Positions 21,217 to 28,551 of a stretch of 64,000 nucleotides of DNA are shown one piece after another (positions within the stretch are counted from its first letter, which is position 1; every line of letters starts with the position of its first letter). Both the position numbers and the translations under genes were made by a program. Origin of the DNA: Anaerolineae bacterium (lineage in GTDB: Bacteria; Chloroflexota; Anaerolineae; 4572-78; J111); assembly GCA_023382535.1 (NCBI GenBank), contig JAHDWA010000015.1:124001-188000 (forward strand), in the 5' to 3' direction. Under the pieces are notes generated by a model. The model saw only the letters and a list, made by a program, of their open reading frames with translations. It had not been told where the DNA came from and did no database searches.

Positions 21217-22291
21217 GCGCGCCGACTCCCGCGACAAATGCTTCAAGCCTACCCTGGGCCAGCATCAGCTCCGCATTCAAAACCGACCCGCCCGCCGCGC
21301 CGCGAATGGTGTTGTGGGCCAGGCACACAAAGCGAACATCCAAGACTTCGCATGGGCGCAGCCGGCCAATCACCGTCGCCATACCGCCGCCGGCGTCCCG
21401 GTCGAGGCGAGGCTGGGGGCGATTGGATTCAGCGCGAACGACCAGGGCCGGCTGCGGGGCCGAAGGCAGCTTCAGTTGTTGGGGCAGCGGTTCCCAGGTC
21501 TGCCAGGCTTCCATAATGTCGCCCAGGGAGGGTTTGTCTTTGAAACTGACCGAGACGGTCACGGTGTGCCCATCGCTCACCGGCACCCGGTTGCAGTGGG
21601 CGCTGATTTTGATGCCGGCGGGTTCAACACCCTGTCCATTCAGGCGGCCCAACATCTTGTTCGACTCGGTGTTCATCTTGATCTCTTCGCTCTCGCCGAT
21701 GAAGGGGATGACGTTGTCAATCGCGTCCAGGCTGGGCACGCCGGGATAGCCCGCCCCGGAGAGGGCCTGCAGCGAGGTAGCGATGACTGCCTGCGGGCCA
21801 AACTGCATCAGCGGGGCCAGCGACATGACCATCGGCATGGCAGTGCAGTTGGAATTGGTAACGATAAAGCCGCGTGACCAGCCCCGCTCGACTCGCTGCC
21901 GTTCCAGTAAACCCAGGTGATCCGGATTTACTTCGGGCAGGATGAGCGGCACGTCGCTGTCCATGCGGTGGGTGCCGGCATTGCTGAAAACGCCGTAGCC
22001 GGCGGCGGCAAATTTGCGCTCCCACTCGTTGGCAAAGCTGGTCGGCAGCGCCGAAAAGACCAGTTCGCAATCCAGCTCGGTGGACATCTCCTGCACCGTC
22101 ATCTCGGCCAGGCGAGCCGGCATGGGTTCGGTCAGAATCCAGTTGGCCGCCTCGCGGTAAAGTTTGCCCGCCGAGCGGTCTGACGCCGCCAGGACGGTTA
22201 AATCGAAGAAGGGATGGTTGGCCAACAATTGGGCAAAACGCTGCCCCACGGCCCCCGTTGCGCCGAGTACGCCCACGCGAATTTTAGACAT
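21203..22291 (-). CDS. asd: Aspartate-semialdehyde dehydrogenase (archaeal/fungal type)
   Basis: A 362-residue NADP-dependent enzyme that reduces aspartyl phosphate to aspartate semialdehyde, the branch point to threonine, methionine and lysine. The N-terminal Rossmann motif is VGVLGATGAVGQRF. The catalytic Cys lies in TNSNCTAMPM near residue 149 and the active-site His in SAHCNRVPVSDGHT near 231. These sequences match the archaeal/fungal subgroup rather than the E. coli type. A good ribosome site (GGAGGA) precedes ATG 22291. It is the first gene of a two-gene minus-strand operon. thrC lies about 2.5 kb away on the same strand, beyond the toxin-antitoxin island. Confidence 0.96.
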   Translation of the reverse strand: MSKIRVGVLGATGAVGQRFAQLLANHPFFDLTVLAASDRSAGKLYREAANWILTEPMPARLAEMTVQEMSTELDCELVFSALPTSFANEWERKFAAAGYGVFSNAGTHRMDSDVPLILPEVNPDHLGLLERQRVERGWSRGFIVTNSNCTAMPMVMSLAPLMQFGPQAVIATSLQALSGAGYPGVPSLDAIDNVIPFIGESEEIKMNTESNKMLGRLNGQGVEPAGIKISAHCNRVPVSDGHTVTVSVSFKDKPSLGDIMEAWQTWEPLPQQLKLPSAPQPALVVRAESNRPQPRLDRDAGGGMATVIGRLRPCEVLDVRFVCLAHNTIRGAAGGSVLNAELMLAQGRLEAFVAGVGAHVSA

Positions 22292-22326
22292 GATAATCCT
22301 CCGTTGTTATAAGTGAAATCGAATTT

Positions 22327-22341
22327 TTTGGTTTAACCAAA
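22327..22341. promoter_or_regulatory. Palindrome in the asd / toxin-antitoxin divergent gap
   Basis: TTTGGTT-T-AACCAAA, a perfect 7-bp inverted repeat around one base, lies between divergent asd and the UPF0175 gene. It could be an operator for either side. Confidence 0.4.
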
Positions 22342-22361
22342 TATTGGCAATGAGCAGGTGT

Positions 22362-22390
22362 TTGGTCTTTACTGTTATTTATGGTAAGAT
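22362..22390 (+). promoter_or_regulatory. Promoter candidate for the UPF0175/PIN pair
   Basis: TGGTAAGAT (22382-22390) is an extended -10 element; TTGGTC (22362-22367) lies 17 bp upstream of TAAGAT. The -35 box is weak. Confidence 0.45.
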
Positions 22391-22437
22391 GACCGGGTAA
22401 ATCAGAGCAATTCAGGATGAATAAGGTAGGTGAGATC

Positions 22438-22773
22438 ATGACGATAAAGACGCTGGCTTTTCCCGACGAATGGTTAATAGAAAAACTGCCCCGTTTATAC
22501 CAGGAGCGACCCGATTTGGTATCTCCTCTCCTTGATAATCTACTGGCCGAGAGTGAAGAATTACGCTGGACGCTGGCCATTGAAGCTTATCAGGAACGCC
22601 GGATTAATCTCGGCAAAGCTGCCGAATTTCTCGGCCTTCATGAATTACAGTTCAGAGAGCGCTTTTTAGAATTAGGTATTCCTCTACGGTTAGGTCCGGC
22701 TGACCTGACTGAGGCCAAAGCCGAAGTCGAAGCGGTACGCACTTGGTATGGTCAAAATCCAGACGAGCGATAA
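22438..22773 (+). CDS. UPF0175 family antitoxin
   Basis: A 111-residue protein of the UPF0175 family, which pairs with PIN-domain toxins. Conserved features are LAFPDEWLIEKLP at the start and the helix-turn-helix-like core AIEAYQERRINLGKAAEFLG followed by FRERFLELGIPLR. I chose ATG 22438 (MTIKTLAF) over ATG 22417 because family members start at this point and GGTGAG precedes it. The interrupted PIN gene starts two bases after its stop. It probably neutralises the toxin and may autoregulate. Base composition is more AT-rich than in the neighbouring housekeeping genes. Confidence 0.85.
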   Translation: MTIKTLAFPDEWLIEKLPRLYQERPDLVSPLLDNLLAESEELRWTLAIEAYQERRINLGKAAEFLGLHELQFRERFLELGIPLRLGPADLTEAKAEVEAVRTWYGQNPDER

Positions 22774-22775
22774 CC

Positions 22776-23249
22776 GTGACGGTATTATTGGATAACACAG
22801 TACTTTCTAACTTTGCCCTGGTTGAACAGGCCAACCTCGTACACCTGGCTCTCGGTCAAAATGTCGCCACAACCGATATTGTTTGGAACGAGTTCGAAAC
22901 CGGTCTGCGCCTGGGCAAATTGCCGAAGCAAGATTGGTCGTGGTTATCCATCCTAACGCTGACCGAAGCCGAAAAGCCTCTTTAAAATCTTCTGAGCCAG
23001 CGCTTAAATGCCGGTGAAGCCGCCTGTTTAGCTGTCGCTCATCATCGAAATTATGGAGTTTTTACCGACGACCGGGATGCGCGAGCGTTAGGAGCAGTGT
23101 GGCGCGTTCCGATTTCCGGAACATTAGGTCTCTTGGTACTAGCGGTAGATTTAAAGCTTCTCTCCCTTTCCGAAGGTGATACTCTATTAGCCAAAATGAT
23201 TAGCAACGGATATCGTTCGCCGGTAATCTCATTGCAGGAATTACGTTGA
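22776..23249 (+). pseudogene. PIN-domain toxin (DUF3368/VapC-like), interrupted by an in-frame stop
   Basis: From GTG 22776 the frame reads TVLLDNTVLSNFALVEQ, with the first PIN acidic residue, then TTDIVWNEFETG. It meets a TAA at 22983-22985 (codon 70). The same frame then continues without shift to TGA 23247-23249 with RLNAGEAACLAVAHH and FTDDRDARALG, which carry the remaining PIN acidic residues. The full-length product would be about 157 residues, normal for the family. PIN toxins are Mg-dependent RNases. A single nonsense change has probably inactivated the toxin while the antitoxin stays intact; a sequencing error or readthrough is possible. The 3' end overlaps the convergent kinase-like gene by nine bases. 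Confidence 0.8.
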
Positions 23250-23936
23250 GCTAACCGGCTTATCTTGCCGAGTAGGCAGGGTGAAAGAGATCTCCAACCG
23301 CTTGAGTTCCTCTTGTACGTTCACATGCAACTGGCCGCCGTGCATTTCGATGATGGAGCGGCTGAAGAAGAAGACTGGGTCGTTGGGATCACCGAAATAA
23401 AACAATCTTTCACTTCCAGAAGCGGTGATACTGAGCGTAACCCAATCGTCGTCACCATTGAGAGTAAGTAAAATTGAGTCCGCTTCTCCGAGGTAAATTG
23501 CCCCTTGTGCCTCCGATAATATCCATTTCAGGACTTGTTGAATGCGTCCCTGATCGGCCCAAATTTTGGGCAAATAATGGGGCAGATTTTGTTCCACCTT
23601 AACTTGGGTAGCAGATATAACCTGCCCAATAAGTTGCCTCAAATCAACTTCTTCAATATATAGAGATAATTCCCCATATACGAGACGAAATATATCATGT
23701 AGAAAATTGAAGATTTCTATTACCGCGTTTCCATTCTGCTGAATTACGGTTAAATATTTCTTTCGTTTTTTACTGAGAGAATCGGTACTATCCTCGCTTT
23801 TTAACATAACCTCTGAGAAGCCAACGATAGAGGTGAGTGGATGACGCGCTTCTCTAAGCACCAGTATGGAATTTTGCAGTACGCGTTCAGTCTGTGGAGT
23901 TAATTGCTTCTCAGGTTTGGCCGGCTCTGCTGTCAT
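23241..23936 (-). CDS. Degenerate histidine kinase-like protein
   Basis: A 231-residue soluble protein. It retains a HisKA-like segment, REARHPLTSIVGFSEVML, with the phospho-acceptor His, and the end of a HATPase fold, SRSIIEMHGGQLHVN and ISFTLP. The ATP-binding motifs are not recognisable: the N-box position reads RIQQVLKWILSEAQGA without the expected Asn, and no DxGxG or GxGxGL motif is present. It may be a pseudokinase that acts as a phosphotransfer or scaffold protein, or a decaying gene. It ends inside the 3' end of the interrupted PIN gene and starts six bases after hepT, so it is probably cotranscribed with the HepT/MntA pair. Confidence 0.75.
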   Translation of the reverse strand: MTAEPAKPEKQLTPQTERVLQNSILVLREARHPLTSIVGFSEVMLKSEDSTDSLSKKRKKYLTVIQQNGNAVIEIFNFLHDIFRLVYGELSLYIEEVDLRQLIGQVISATQVKVEQNLPHYLPKIWADQGRIQQVLKWILSEAQGAIYLGEADSILLTLNGDDDWVTLSITASGSERLFYFGDPNDPVFFFSRSIIEMHGGQLHVNVQEELKRLEISFTLPTRQDKPVSST

Positions 23937-23942
23937 ATTTTC

Positions 23943-24284
23943 TTACTCAACCGACCCAATAATTTGCTCAAGTTCAGCGATCAGCGGGGGTAGGTCAGCC
24001 GTAACAGTATCCCAAACTCGATCCAGGTCAATATCAAAATAGGCGTGTATCAGACGATTTCTCATGCCCACCATACTTGGCCAGGGAATTTGGGGCATCT
24101 GTGAGCGGCTTTCTTTAGAAACAGTAGCCGCAGCTTCGCCAATGATTTCAATCAATTTAAGCAGGGACAAAGCCAACATGCGGTCAGAGTCTAGATCACC
24201 ACGGGTTCGGTTTTGGACAAAAGATTCGGCCTCTTTGGCTGCGTCGAGCATGTGGTAGAGGCGAACCAGATCATCTTTGTTCAT
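23943..24284 (-). CDS. HepT-like toxin (HEPN, DUF86)
   Basis: A 113-residue all-helical HEPN protein with the RX4HXY signature in RNRLIHAYFDID. In known HepT/MntA systems HepT is an RNase-type toxin that the antitoxin inactivates by adding AMP to the Tyr of this motif. Conserved flanking segments are LLKLIEIIGEAA and IPWPSMVGMRN. It overlaps the end of the nucleotidyltransferase gene by 14 bases, the usual gene order. All key residues are present, so it appears active. Confidence 0.9.
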   Translation of the reverse strand: MNKDDLVRLYHMLDAAKEAESFVQNRTRGDLDSDRMLALSLLKLIEIIGEAAATVSKESRSQMPQIPWPSMVGMRNRLIHAYFDIDLDRVWDTVTADLPPLIAELEQIIGSVE

Positions 24285-24597
24285 ACTGCACTTCAGCGTC
24301 AGCCATCACTTCTTGCCGAAAATAACGACTCAATTCCGCAGGCGTGCGCAAATCTACTTTGCGTCCTACTCTCTCTGAAAGTTCAATTTCCAGCGAGGCT
24401 AGTTTCAAGAAACCGACGGTCTGACCTGGCTCAAATTCAACCAGGATATCAAGGTCACTCTCCGGACCAAAATCATCGCGCAAGGCAGAACCGAATAAAG
24501 ACAACTTACGAATATGATGTCGCTGACAAAATGCCGCGACCTCAGCAGGAGATAAGCCGAGCCTACTTTGTTCGGTTGCCGCAATTTTAGTTATCAT
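24271..24597 (-). CDS. MntA-like nucleotidyltransferase antitoxin
   Basis: A 108-residue minimal nucleotidyltransferase with GSALRDDFGPESDLDILVEF, the GSX10DXD motif that binds metal and NTP. In studied pairs the enzyme AMPylates HepT and blocks toxicity. ATG 24597 is the start. It overlaps hepT by 14 bases, which ensures coupled synthesis with the antitoxin made first. Confidence 0.9.
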   Translation of the reverse strand: MITKIAATEQSRLGLSPAEVAAFCQRHHIRKLSLFGSALRDDFGPESDLDILVEFEPGQTVGFLKLASLEIELSERVGRKVDLRTPAELSRYFRQEVMADAEVQYEQR

Positions 24598-24760
24598 GCT
24601 TCACTGCTCACTGCACTTTCTTCAATCGTTCCAACTCCACCCGCAAACGGGTGGCCTCGCTTAACTCAATCATCGTTTCCACAGGACAATGTACCGGAAA
24701 CGCGAAGGTGCGTCAATGCAAGAGGTTGGTTTTGGACCTATAGGCTAAGCAGACTTCCAC

Positions 24761-26083
24761 TTATAATCGCTGCTCGATCACCCGCCGCACTTCGCTTAAC
24801 TCCGCCCCAATCTGCACCGGCGCATTGGCGAATTGAGCATTAAGCCAGGCCCCGGTGTGATAATCTACGGTCGCGCCGGGGTCTTTCATCAGGTTGCCGG
24901 TCAGGATGCCGACGATGGTTTCGTGGGGCTGGATGACGCCTTCGGCGATCAGTTTGCGCGTCCCGGCCACCGCCGCCGCCGAAGCCGGCTCGCAGCCGAT
25001 GCCGGCCCGGTCCACCACCGCTTTGGCATCCATGATTTCATCGTCGGTGACGCTGGTCACGATGCCGTCAGTCCACTTGAGGGTGCGGATAGCCCGTTCG
25101 TAGCTGACCGGGTTGCCAATCCGAATCGCCGTGGCGATAGTTTCGGCCTTCATCGTGTGGTGTTCGGCAAAGTTAGTTTGATAACTCCGGTAAAAAGGAC
25201 TGGCCCCGGCCGCCTGCACGGCGGCGATGCGCGGAATCTTGTCTACCAGGCCTAACTGCTGCGCCTCGTACAGGGCTTTGCCAAAGGCGGCGGTGTTGCC
25301 CAGATTGCCGGCGGGCAGCACGATCCAGTCGGGCGACTGCCAGTTGAAGCCCTGCAAAATTTCCAGCGGGATAGATTTTTGCCCTTCCAGGCGGAAGGGA
25401 TTGAGCGAGTTGAGCAGGTAGACGCCCATCTCATTACAGACCTGCTGGACCAGGGTCATAGCATCGTCAAAATCGCCCTGGATTTGGAGGGTGTAAGCGC
25501 CGTAGGCCAGGGCCTGGGCTAGCTTACCGGCCGCAATTTTGCCGGAAGGAATAAAAATCAGGGCCGGAATATTGGCCAGCGCGGCATACGCGGCCAGCGA
25601 AGCCGAGGTGTTGCCGGTCGAAGCGCAGGCAACGGCCCTGGCTCCCAGCAGCTTGGCCTGGGTCACGCCGACGGTCATCCCCCGGTCTTTGAAGGAGCCG
25701 GTCGGATTTTCACCTTCGTGCTTGAGGAAGAGGGCGTCCGCGCCGACCCAGTTGGACAGGCGCGGGTGTTCATAGAGCGGCGTATTCCCCTCCGGGCGGG
25801 AGACGATGGTATCCAGGGTGGCCGGCAGAATGATCTCGCGGTAGCGCCAGACGCCGGAATTGGTGGTCGGGGTGACACGCGGCCCTGGCGCGCCGCTCAA
25901 GCGGCCATCAAATAAGCCACGGCTGACCAGCGGGCGCAGCGTCTCTAAATCGTGCCAAACATCCAGTTGGCCGCCGCACTCGCACAAGTAGCGCACCTCG
26001 TCAGCCGGATATGATTTGTGGCAGTGCAAACACTGGAGTGAAATCGTGGAGGAAGAATCTGAATTGTTGTTAAGTTGGGACAT
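24761..26083 (-). CDS. thrC: Threonine synthase
   Basis: A 440-residue PLP enzyme that converts O-phosphohomoserine to threonine. An N-terminal zinc-ribbon-like segment has CLHCHKSYPADEVRYLCECG. The PLP lysine lies in NPTGSFKDRGMTVG near residue 131, and the phosphate loop in LPAGNLGNTAAFG. I chose ATG 26083 (MSQLNN) rather than 26131, because the longer form would be translated through an intergenic repeat. asd lies on the same strand on the other side of the toxin-antitoxin island; the genes for homoserine dehydrogenase and kinase are not here. Confidence 0.95.
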   Translation of the reverse strand: MSQLNNNSDSSSTISLQCLHCHKSYPADEVRYLCECGGQLDVWHDLETLRPLVSRGLFDGRLSGAPGPRVTPTTNSGVWRYREIILPATLDTIVSRPEGNTPLYEHPRLSNWVGADALFLKHEGENPTGSFKDRGMTVGVTQAKLLGARAVACASTGNTSASLAAYAALANIPALIFIPSGKIAAGKLAQALAYGAYTLQIQGDFDDAMTLVQQVCNEMGVYLLNSLNPFRLEGQKSIPLEILQGFNWQSPDWIVLPAGNLGNTAAFGKALYEAQQLGLVDKIPRIAAVQAAGASPFYRSYQTNFAEHHTMKAETIATAIRIGNPVSYERAIRTLKWTDGIVTSVTDDEIMDAKAVVDRAGIGCEPASAAAVAGTRKLIAEGVIQPHETIVGILTGNLMKDPGATVDYHTGAWLNAQFANAPVQIGAELSEVRRVIEQRL

Positions 26084-26100
26084 GGTATTTTCTTTCTTAC

Positions 26101-26206
26101 AAGGTAACAAAGTAGCAGGGTAGCAGAGCACAGGTTACAGAGTCACTGGTTACAAGGTGCAGATCATTTTACAACCTGCTACCTTGAAACTTGCTACTTG
26201 TTACCT
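26101..26206. repeat. Palindromic intergenic repeat (AGGTAGCAAG class)
   Basis: AGGTAACAAAGTAGCAGG at the left is matched by the reverse complement of the right arm, AGGTAACAAGTAGCAAG, with one indel. Several shorter copies lie between. The stop codon of the next gene (TAA, 26203-26201) is part of the right arm. Confidence 0.6.
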
Positions 26207-27412
26207 GTCATCCTCTTTAATTTCGATGATTATCTCTTCTTCGGCAAAGTCATCGTCGTCAACTTTTCCCCAACCCAGCCGGTAAAGCCAGACCAGCCCG
26301 ACCAGGACAACGCCCATAAAGACCAGGGCCACACCGCCGATACAGGCTGTTGTTCCGGCGACACCCAGCAGCCCTGTTGGCGGCAGCCCGGCGGCCGATA
26401 ACTCCGGTACGGAACGGCGGGACTGGGCGATAGGAGTCGCCTGGAACCGCTTCTTTGGCTCATAGGTTGCGGTAGGTGACGGCGTGGCCGAGGGAGTCAA
26501 GGTTGGAGGCGGGGCGATAGTATTGGCCGGCACGGGCGTCGGCGTGGCAACTGGCGAAACCGGTTCGACGGTAGCTAACTCGGCCTGTGCCACCTCGACG
26601 GATACGTCGGCTAACTCTGCTACGGCTGGCTCTGGCGGCTCCTCCGTGGCCGGGACAGGGGTGGTCGTGGGCGGTTCAGGTACAGGCGTGTCGGTGGGCG
26701 GGGGCGGGACCGGGGTGTCGGTGGGCGGCGGCTCAGTCGGAGCAACGACGGGAGCGGCGTTGCCGGCGACTTGTTTCATACCAATATCGTCAATCCAAAA
26801 CTTATCCTTCGAAGGGGGGATAGAATAGCCTTTTTCGGCGGCGCGCTGCCGCCAGCGATCGTCAATCCGTAAAAATACAGTAATCGTGTCAGCCTGGGCT
26901 GTCGCCGTGACTTCTTGATTGCCACAGATTTTGCAGTCGTTGCGCGTATTTTCGGGTCCCCAGATAATATCAGGCGAGCGCGGGTCGGTGCCGCCAAAGG
27001 GGTCAATACCCATTTTCCGGCCAATGCCGCCAACCTGGTCATAAACTGATTTATCGTTGACAAACGAGTCAAAGACTAACCAGACAATATTGGCATAATA
27101 AGTATTGCCCTTGACCACCGGCACCTGTTGGTAGATCCCCCCCACAAAGTAATTCTCGGTGACGATATAACCGGCGGGGCACAACGGCGCGTGGCATTCT
27201 CCGCCACCCTGCAGCACATCAAAGCTAGCCGAGCCGTCTTCGGTAAATGGCTGCCAGCGGTCCTTGCCGTTGTCAAAATTGCAGTTGGGCAGTATATTTT
27301 CCGACTGCTGGCAAGTATCGGGGGGATTATCCTGCATCAAGGCTCCCACCGAAGGTTGCCAGACAAAGATTAAGGCCAGTAAAAGAAAGAGCAAAAGGTA
27401 ACGCAGTTTCAC
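26201..27412 (-). CDS. Exported Thr/Pro-rich protein with LPPTG motif and membrane anchor
   Basis: A 403-residue secreted protein of unknown function. I chose GTG 27412 (KLRYLLLFLLLALIF, signal peptide ending near PSVGA) over an upstream TTG at 27463. The mature N-terminal part (about 30-225) contains Cys pairs and a jelly-roll-like segment (ENILPNCNFDNGKDRWQPF), as in carbohydrate-binding modules. A Thr/Pro-rich linker follows (about 235-355), then LPPTG, a membrane helix (GGVALVFMGVVLVGLVWLY) and an acidic tail. The LPPTG-helix-basic order resembles a sortase signal but the tail is long. The stop codon lies in an intergenic repeat. Confidence 0.75.
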   Translation of the reverse strand: MKLRYLLLFLLLALIFVWQPSVGALMQDNPPDTCQQSENILPNCNFDNGKDRWQPFTEDGSASFDVLQGGGECHAPLCPAGYIVTENYFVGGIYQQVPVVKGNTYYANIVWLVFDSFVNDKSVYDQVGGIGRKMGIDPFGGTDPRSPDIIWGPENTRNDCKICGNQEVTATAQADTITVFLRIDDRWRQRAAEKGYSIPPSKDKFWIDDIGMKQVAGNAAPVVAPTEPPPTDTPVPPPPTDTPVPEPPTTTPVPATEEPPEPAVAELADVSVEVAQAELATVEPVSPVATPTPVPANTIAPPPTLTPSATPSPTATYEPKKRFQATPIAQSRRSVPELSAAGLPPTGLLGVAGTTACIGGVALVFMGVVLVGLVWLYRLGWGKVDDDDFAEEEIIIEIKEDDR

Positions 27413-27530
27413 TTTTTTCCCTACTTGTTCTAAAAGGAACAACAAAGCGCGAGTATACCCCAAGCTAGTGGAGATGGCAAGTCAAAAAATTAACCGCAAA
27501 TTTCACGGATGACGCAGAAAAATAGGCTAA

Positions 27531-27605
27531 AGGTGACTGGCAATTGGTTTGTCCTAAGCTTTGCTGTTCTCAATCTTCTTGAAAGAAGAAAAGTGCCAGT
27601 CACCT
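27531..27605. repeat. 75-bp palindromic element
   Basis: Perfect 12-bp outer arms, AGGTGACTGGCA (27531-27542) and TGCCAGTCACCT (27594-27605), enclose an inner hairpin TCTTCTT-GA-AAGAAGA (27574-27589). The nested symmetry resembles a REP-like element. It encodes no ORF. Confidence 0.65.
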
Positions 27606-27650
27606 GAGTAGCAAAAAGTATTTGAACGGCATTTCTCATAAACTAATAAA

Positions 27651-27682
27651 AAACCGGCCAGCTCGCAGCGAGTGGCCGGTTT
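27651..27682 (-). terminator. Intrinsic terminator for the TPR-like gene
   Basis: AAACCGGCCA (27651-27660) and TGGCCGGTTT (27673-27682) with CTCG/CGAG pairing inside give a long GC-rich stem. On the minus strand it is followed by a run of T residues, 20 bases after the gene's stop. Confidence 0.9.
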
Positions 27683-27702
27683 ACAGAATGGCAACGCGCT
27701 TG

Positions 27703-28446
27703 TTAAGAGCCGCCAACAGTGGGCAGAACCACCGGGGTCGAGGTCGGAGTGGGCAGGTCAGTTGGTTTTGGAGTGGGTAGTTCAAGCGGCGGTTTGGTGG
27801 GAAGGGGCGTGTTGGTGGGTGGCGCAACCGGCGTATCAGTTGCCGCCGGCTCGGCAGTCGGCTGGACTTCGCCGCCGCCTACCGTCGCTTCCGGAGTGGT
27901 TTGCCCGCTGGCTGGCTCAAGCCCTCCGCCCATCAAATTGTAAACAGCGACCCCTCCCAGGGCACAAATTATCAGCAGCACCAAGACCGCCAGCACGATG
28001 AGCCGGGGATTAAGCTTAAACCCACCGCCCTTCTTTTTGGCGGCCTGCTTCGACGATTTTCCTTTTGACTTGGCCATCGTGCTGGGCAAGACCAATTCTT
28101 CATCTTCATCCTCTTCGCCGGCGCGGCGAAATTCGTCCAGAAAAGTAGTACCTGTTTCTGGCTCTTCTTCCTCTTCCTCAAGAGCGCTGCGCACGATGTC
28201 ACCCGGGTTAAAATTGCCTGCTCGTAATGCGGCTATACTTTGCTGGGCGACGGAATTATTGGGGTTGAGGGCCAGAACATTCTCAAGGCAAACCTCACGG
28301 TCTTCATCGGTATCAACGACGGCGGTTAACCATAACCAGACGTTCTCGTTGCCTTCGTCGGTTTCAAGCATTTCCTCCAACAACCGACGCCCTTCTTCTT
28401 TATCGCCCATGCGAATGGCTTGAATAGCATCGTCGAGCATTGACAT
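27703..28446 (-). CDS. TPR-like membrane protein with Thr/Pro-rich extracytoplasmic tail
   Basis: A 247-residue protein. The N-terminal 75 residues look like tetratricopeptide repeats (AIQAIRMGDKEEGRRLLEE, then CLENVLALNPNNSVAQQS). An acidic segment and a Lys-rich stretch precede a single membrane helix (LIVLAVLVLLIICALGGVAV, about 150-170), followed by a Thr/Pro-rich tail to the C-terminus. The likely topology is cytoplasmic TPR and external tail. Function unknown. It has its own promoter and a strong terminator, so it is monocistronic. Confidence 0.8.
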   Translation of the reverse strand: MSMLDDAIQAIRMGDKEEGRRLLEEMLETDEGNENVWLWLTAVVDTDEDREVCLENVLALNPNNSVAQQSIAALRAGNFNPGDIVRSALEEEEEEPETGTTFLDEFRRAGEEDEDEELVLPSTMAKSKGKSSKQAAKKKGGGFKLNPRLIVLAVLVLLIICALGGVAVYNLMGGGLEPASGQTTPEATVGGGEVQPTAEPAATDTPVAPPTNTPLPTKPPLELPTPKPTDLPTPTSTPVVLPTVGGS

Positions 28447-28496
28447 TGATTTGACTCCCGGGCCAATTGAGGATGACAGTTGAAGCTCTAAAGTCT

Positions 28497-28526
28497 ATTA
28501 TATCACCAGTTTAATCAGTATGACAA
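28497..28526 (-). promoter_or_regulatory. Sigma-70 type promoter for the TPR-like gene
   Basis: On the minus strand, TTGTCA (28526-28521), an 18-bp spacer and TATAAT (28502-28497). Eleven of twelve consensus positions match; the leader is about 45 bases. Confidence 0.7.
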
Positions 28527-28551
28527 GTTAAATAGGCCCAAGCATTAAGGG

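Noticed and set aside
26084..26131. Longer N-terminus of threonine synthase
   Set aside because: It would be encoded by an intergenic repeat and lacks similarity; MSQLNN at 26083 is the better start.
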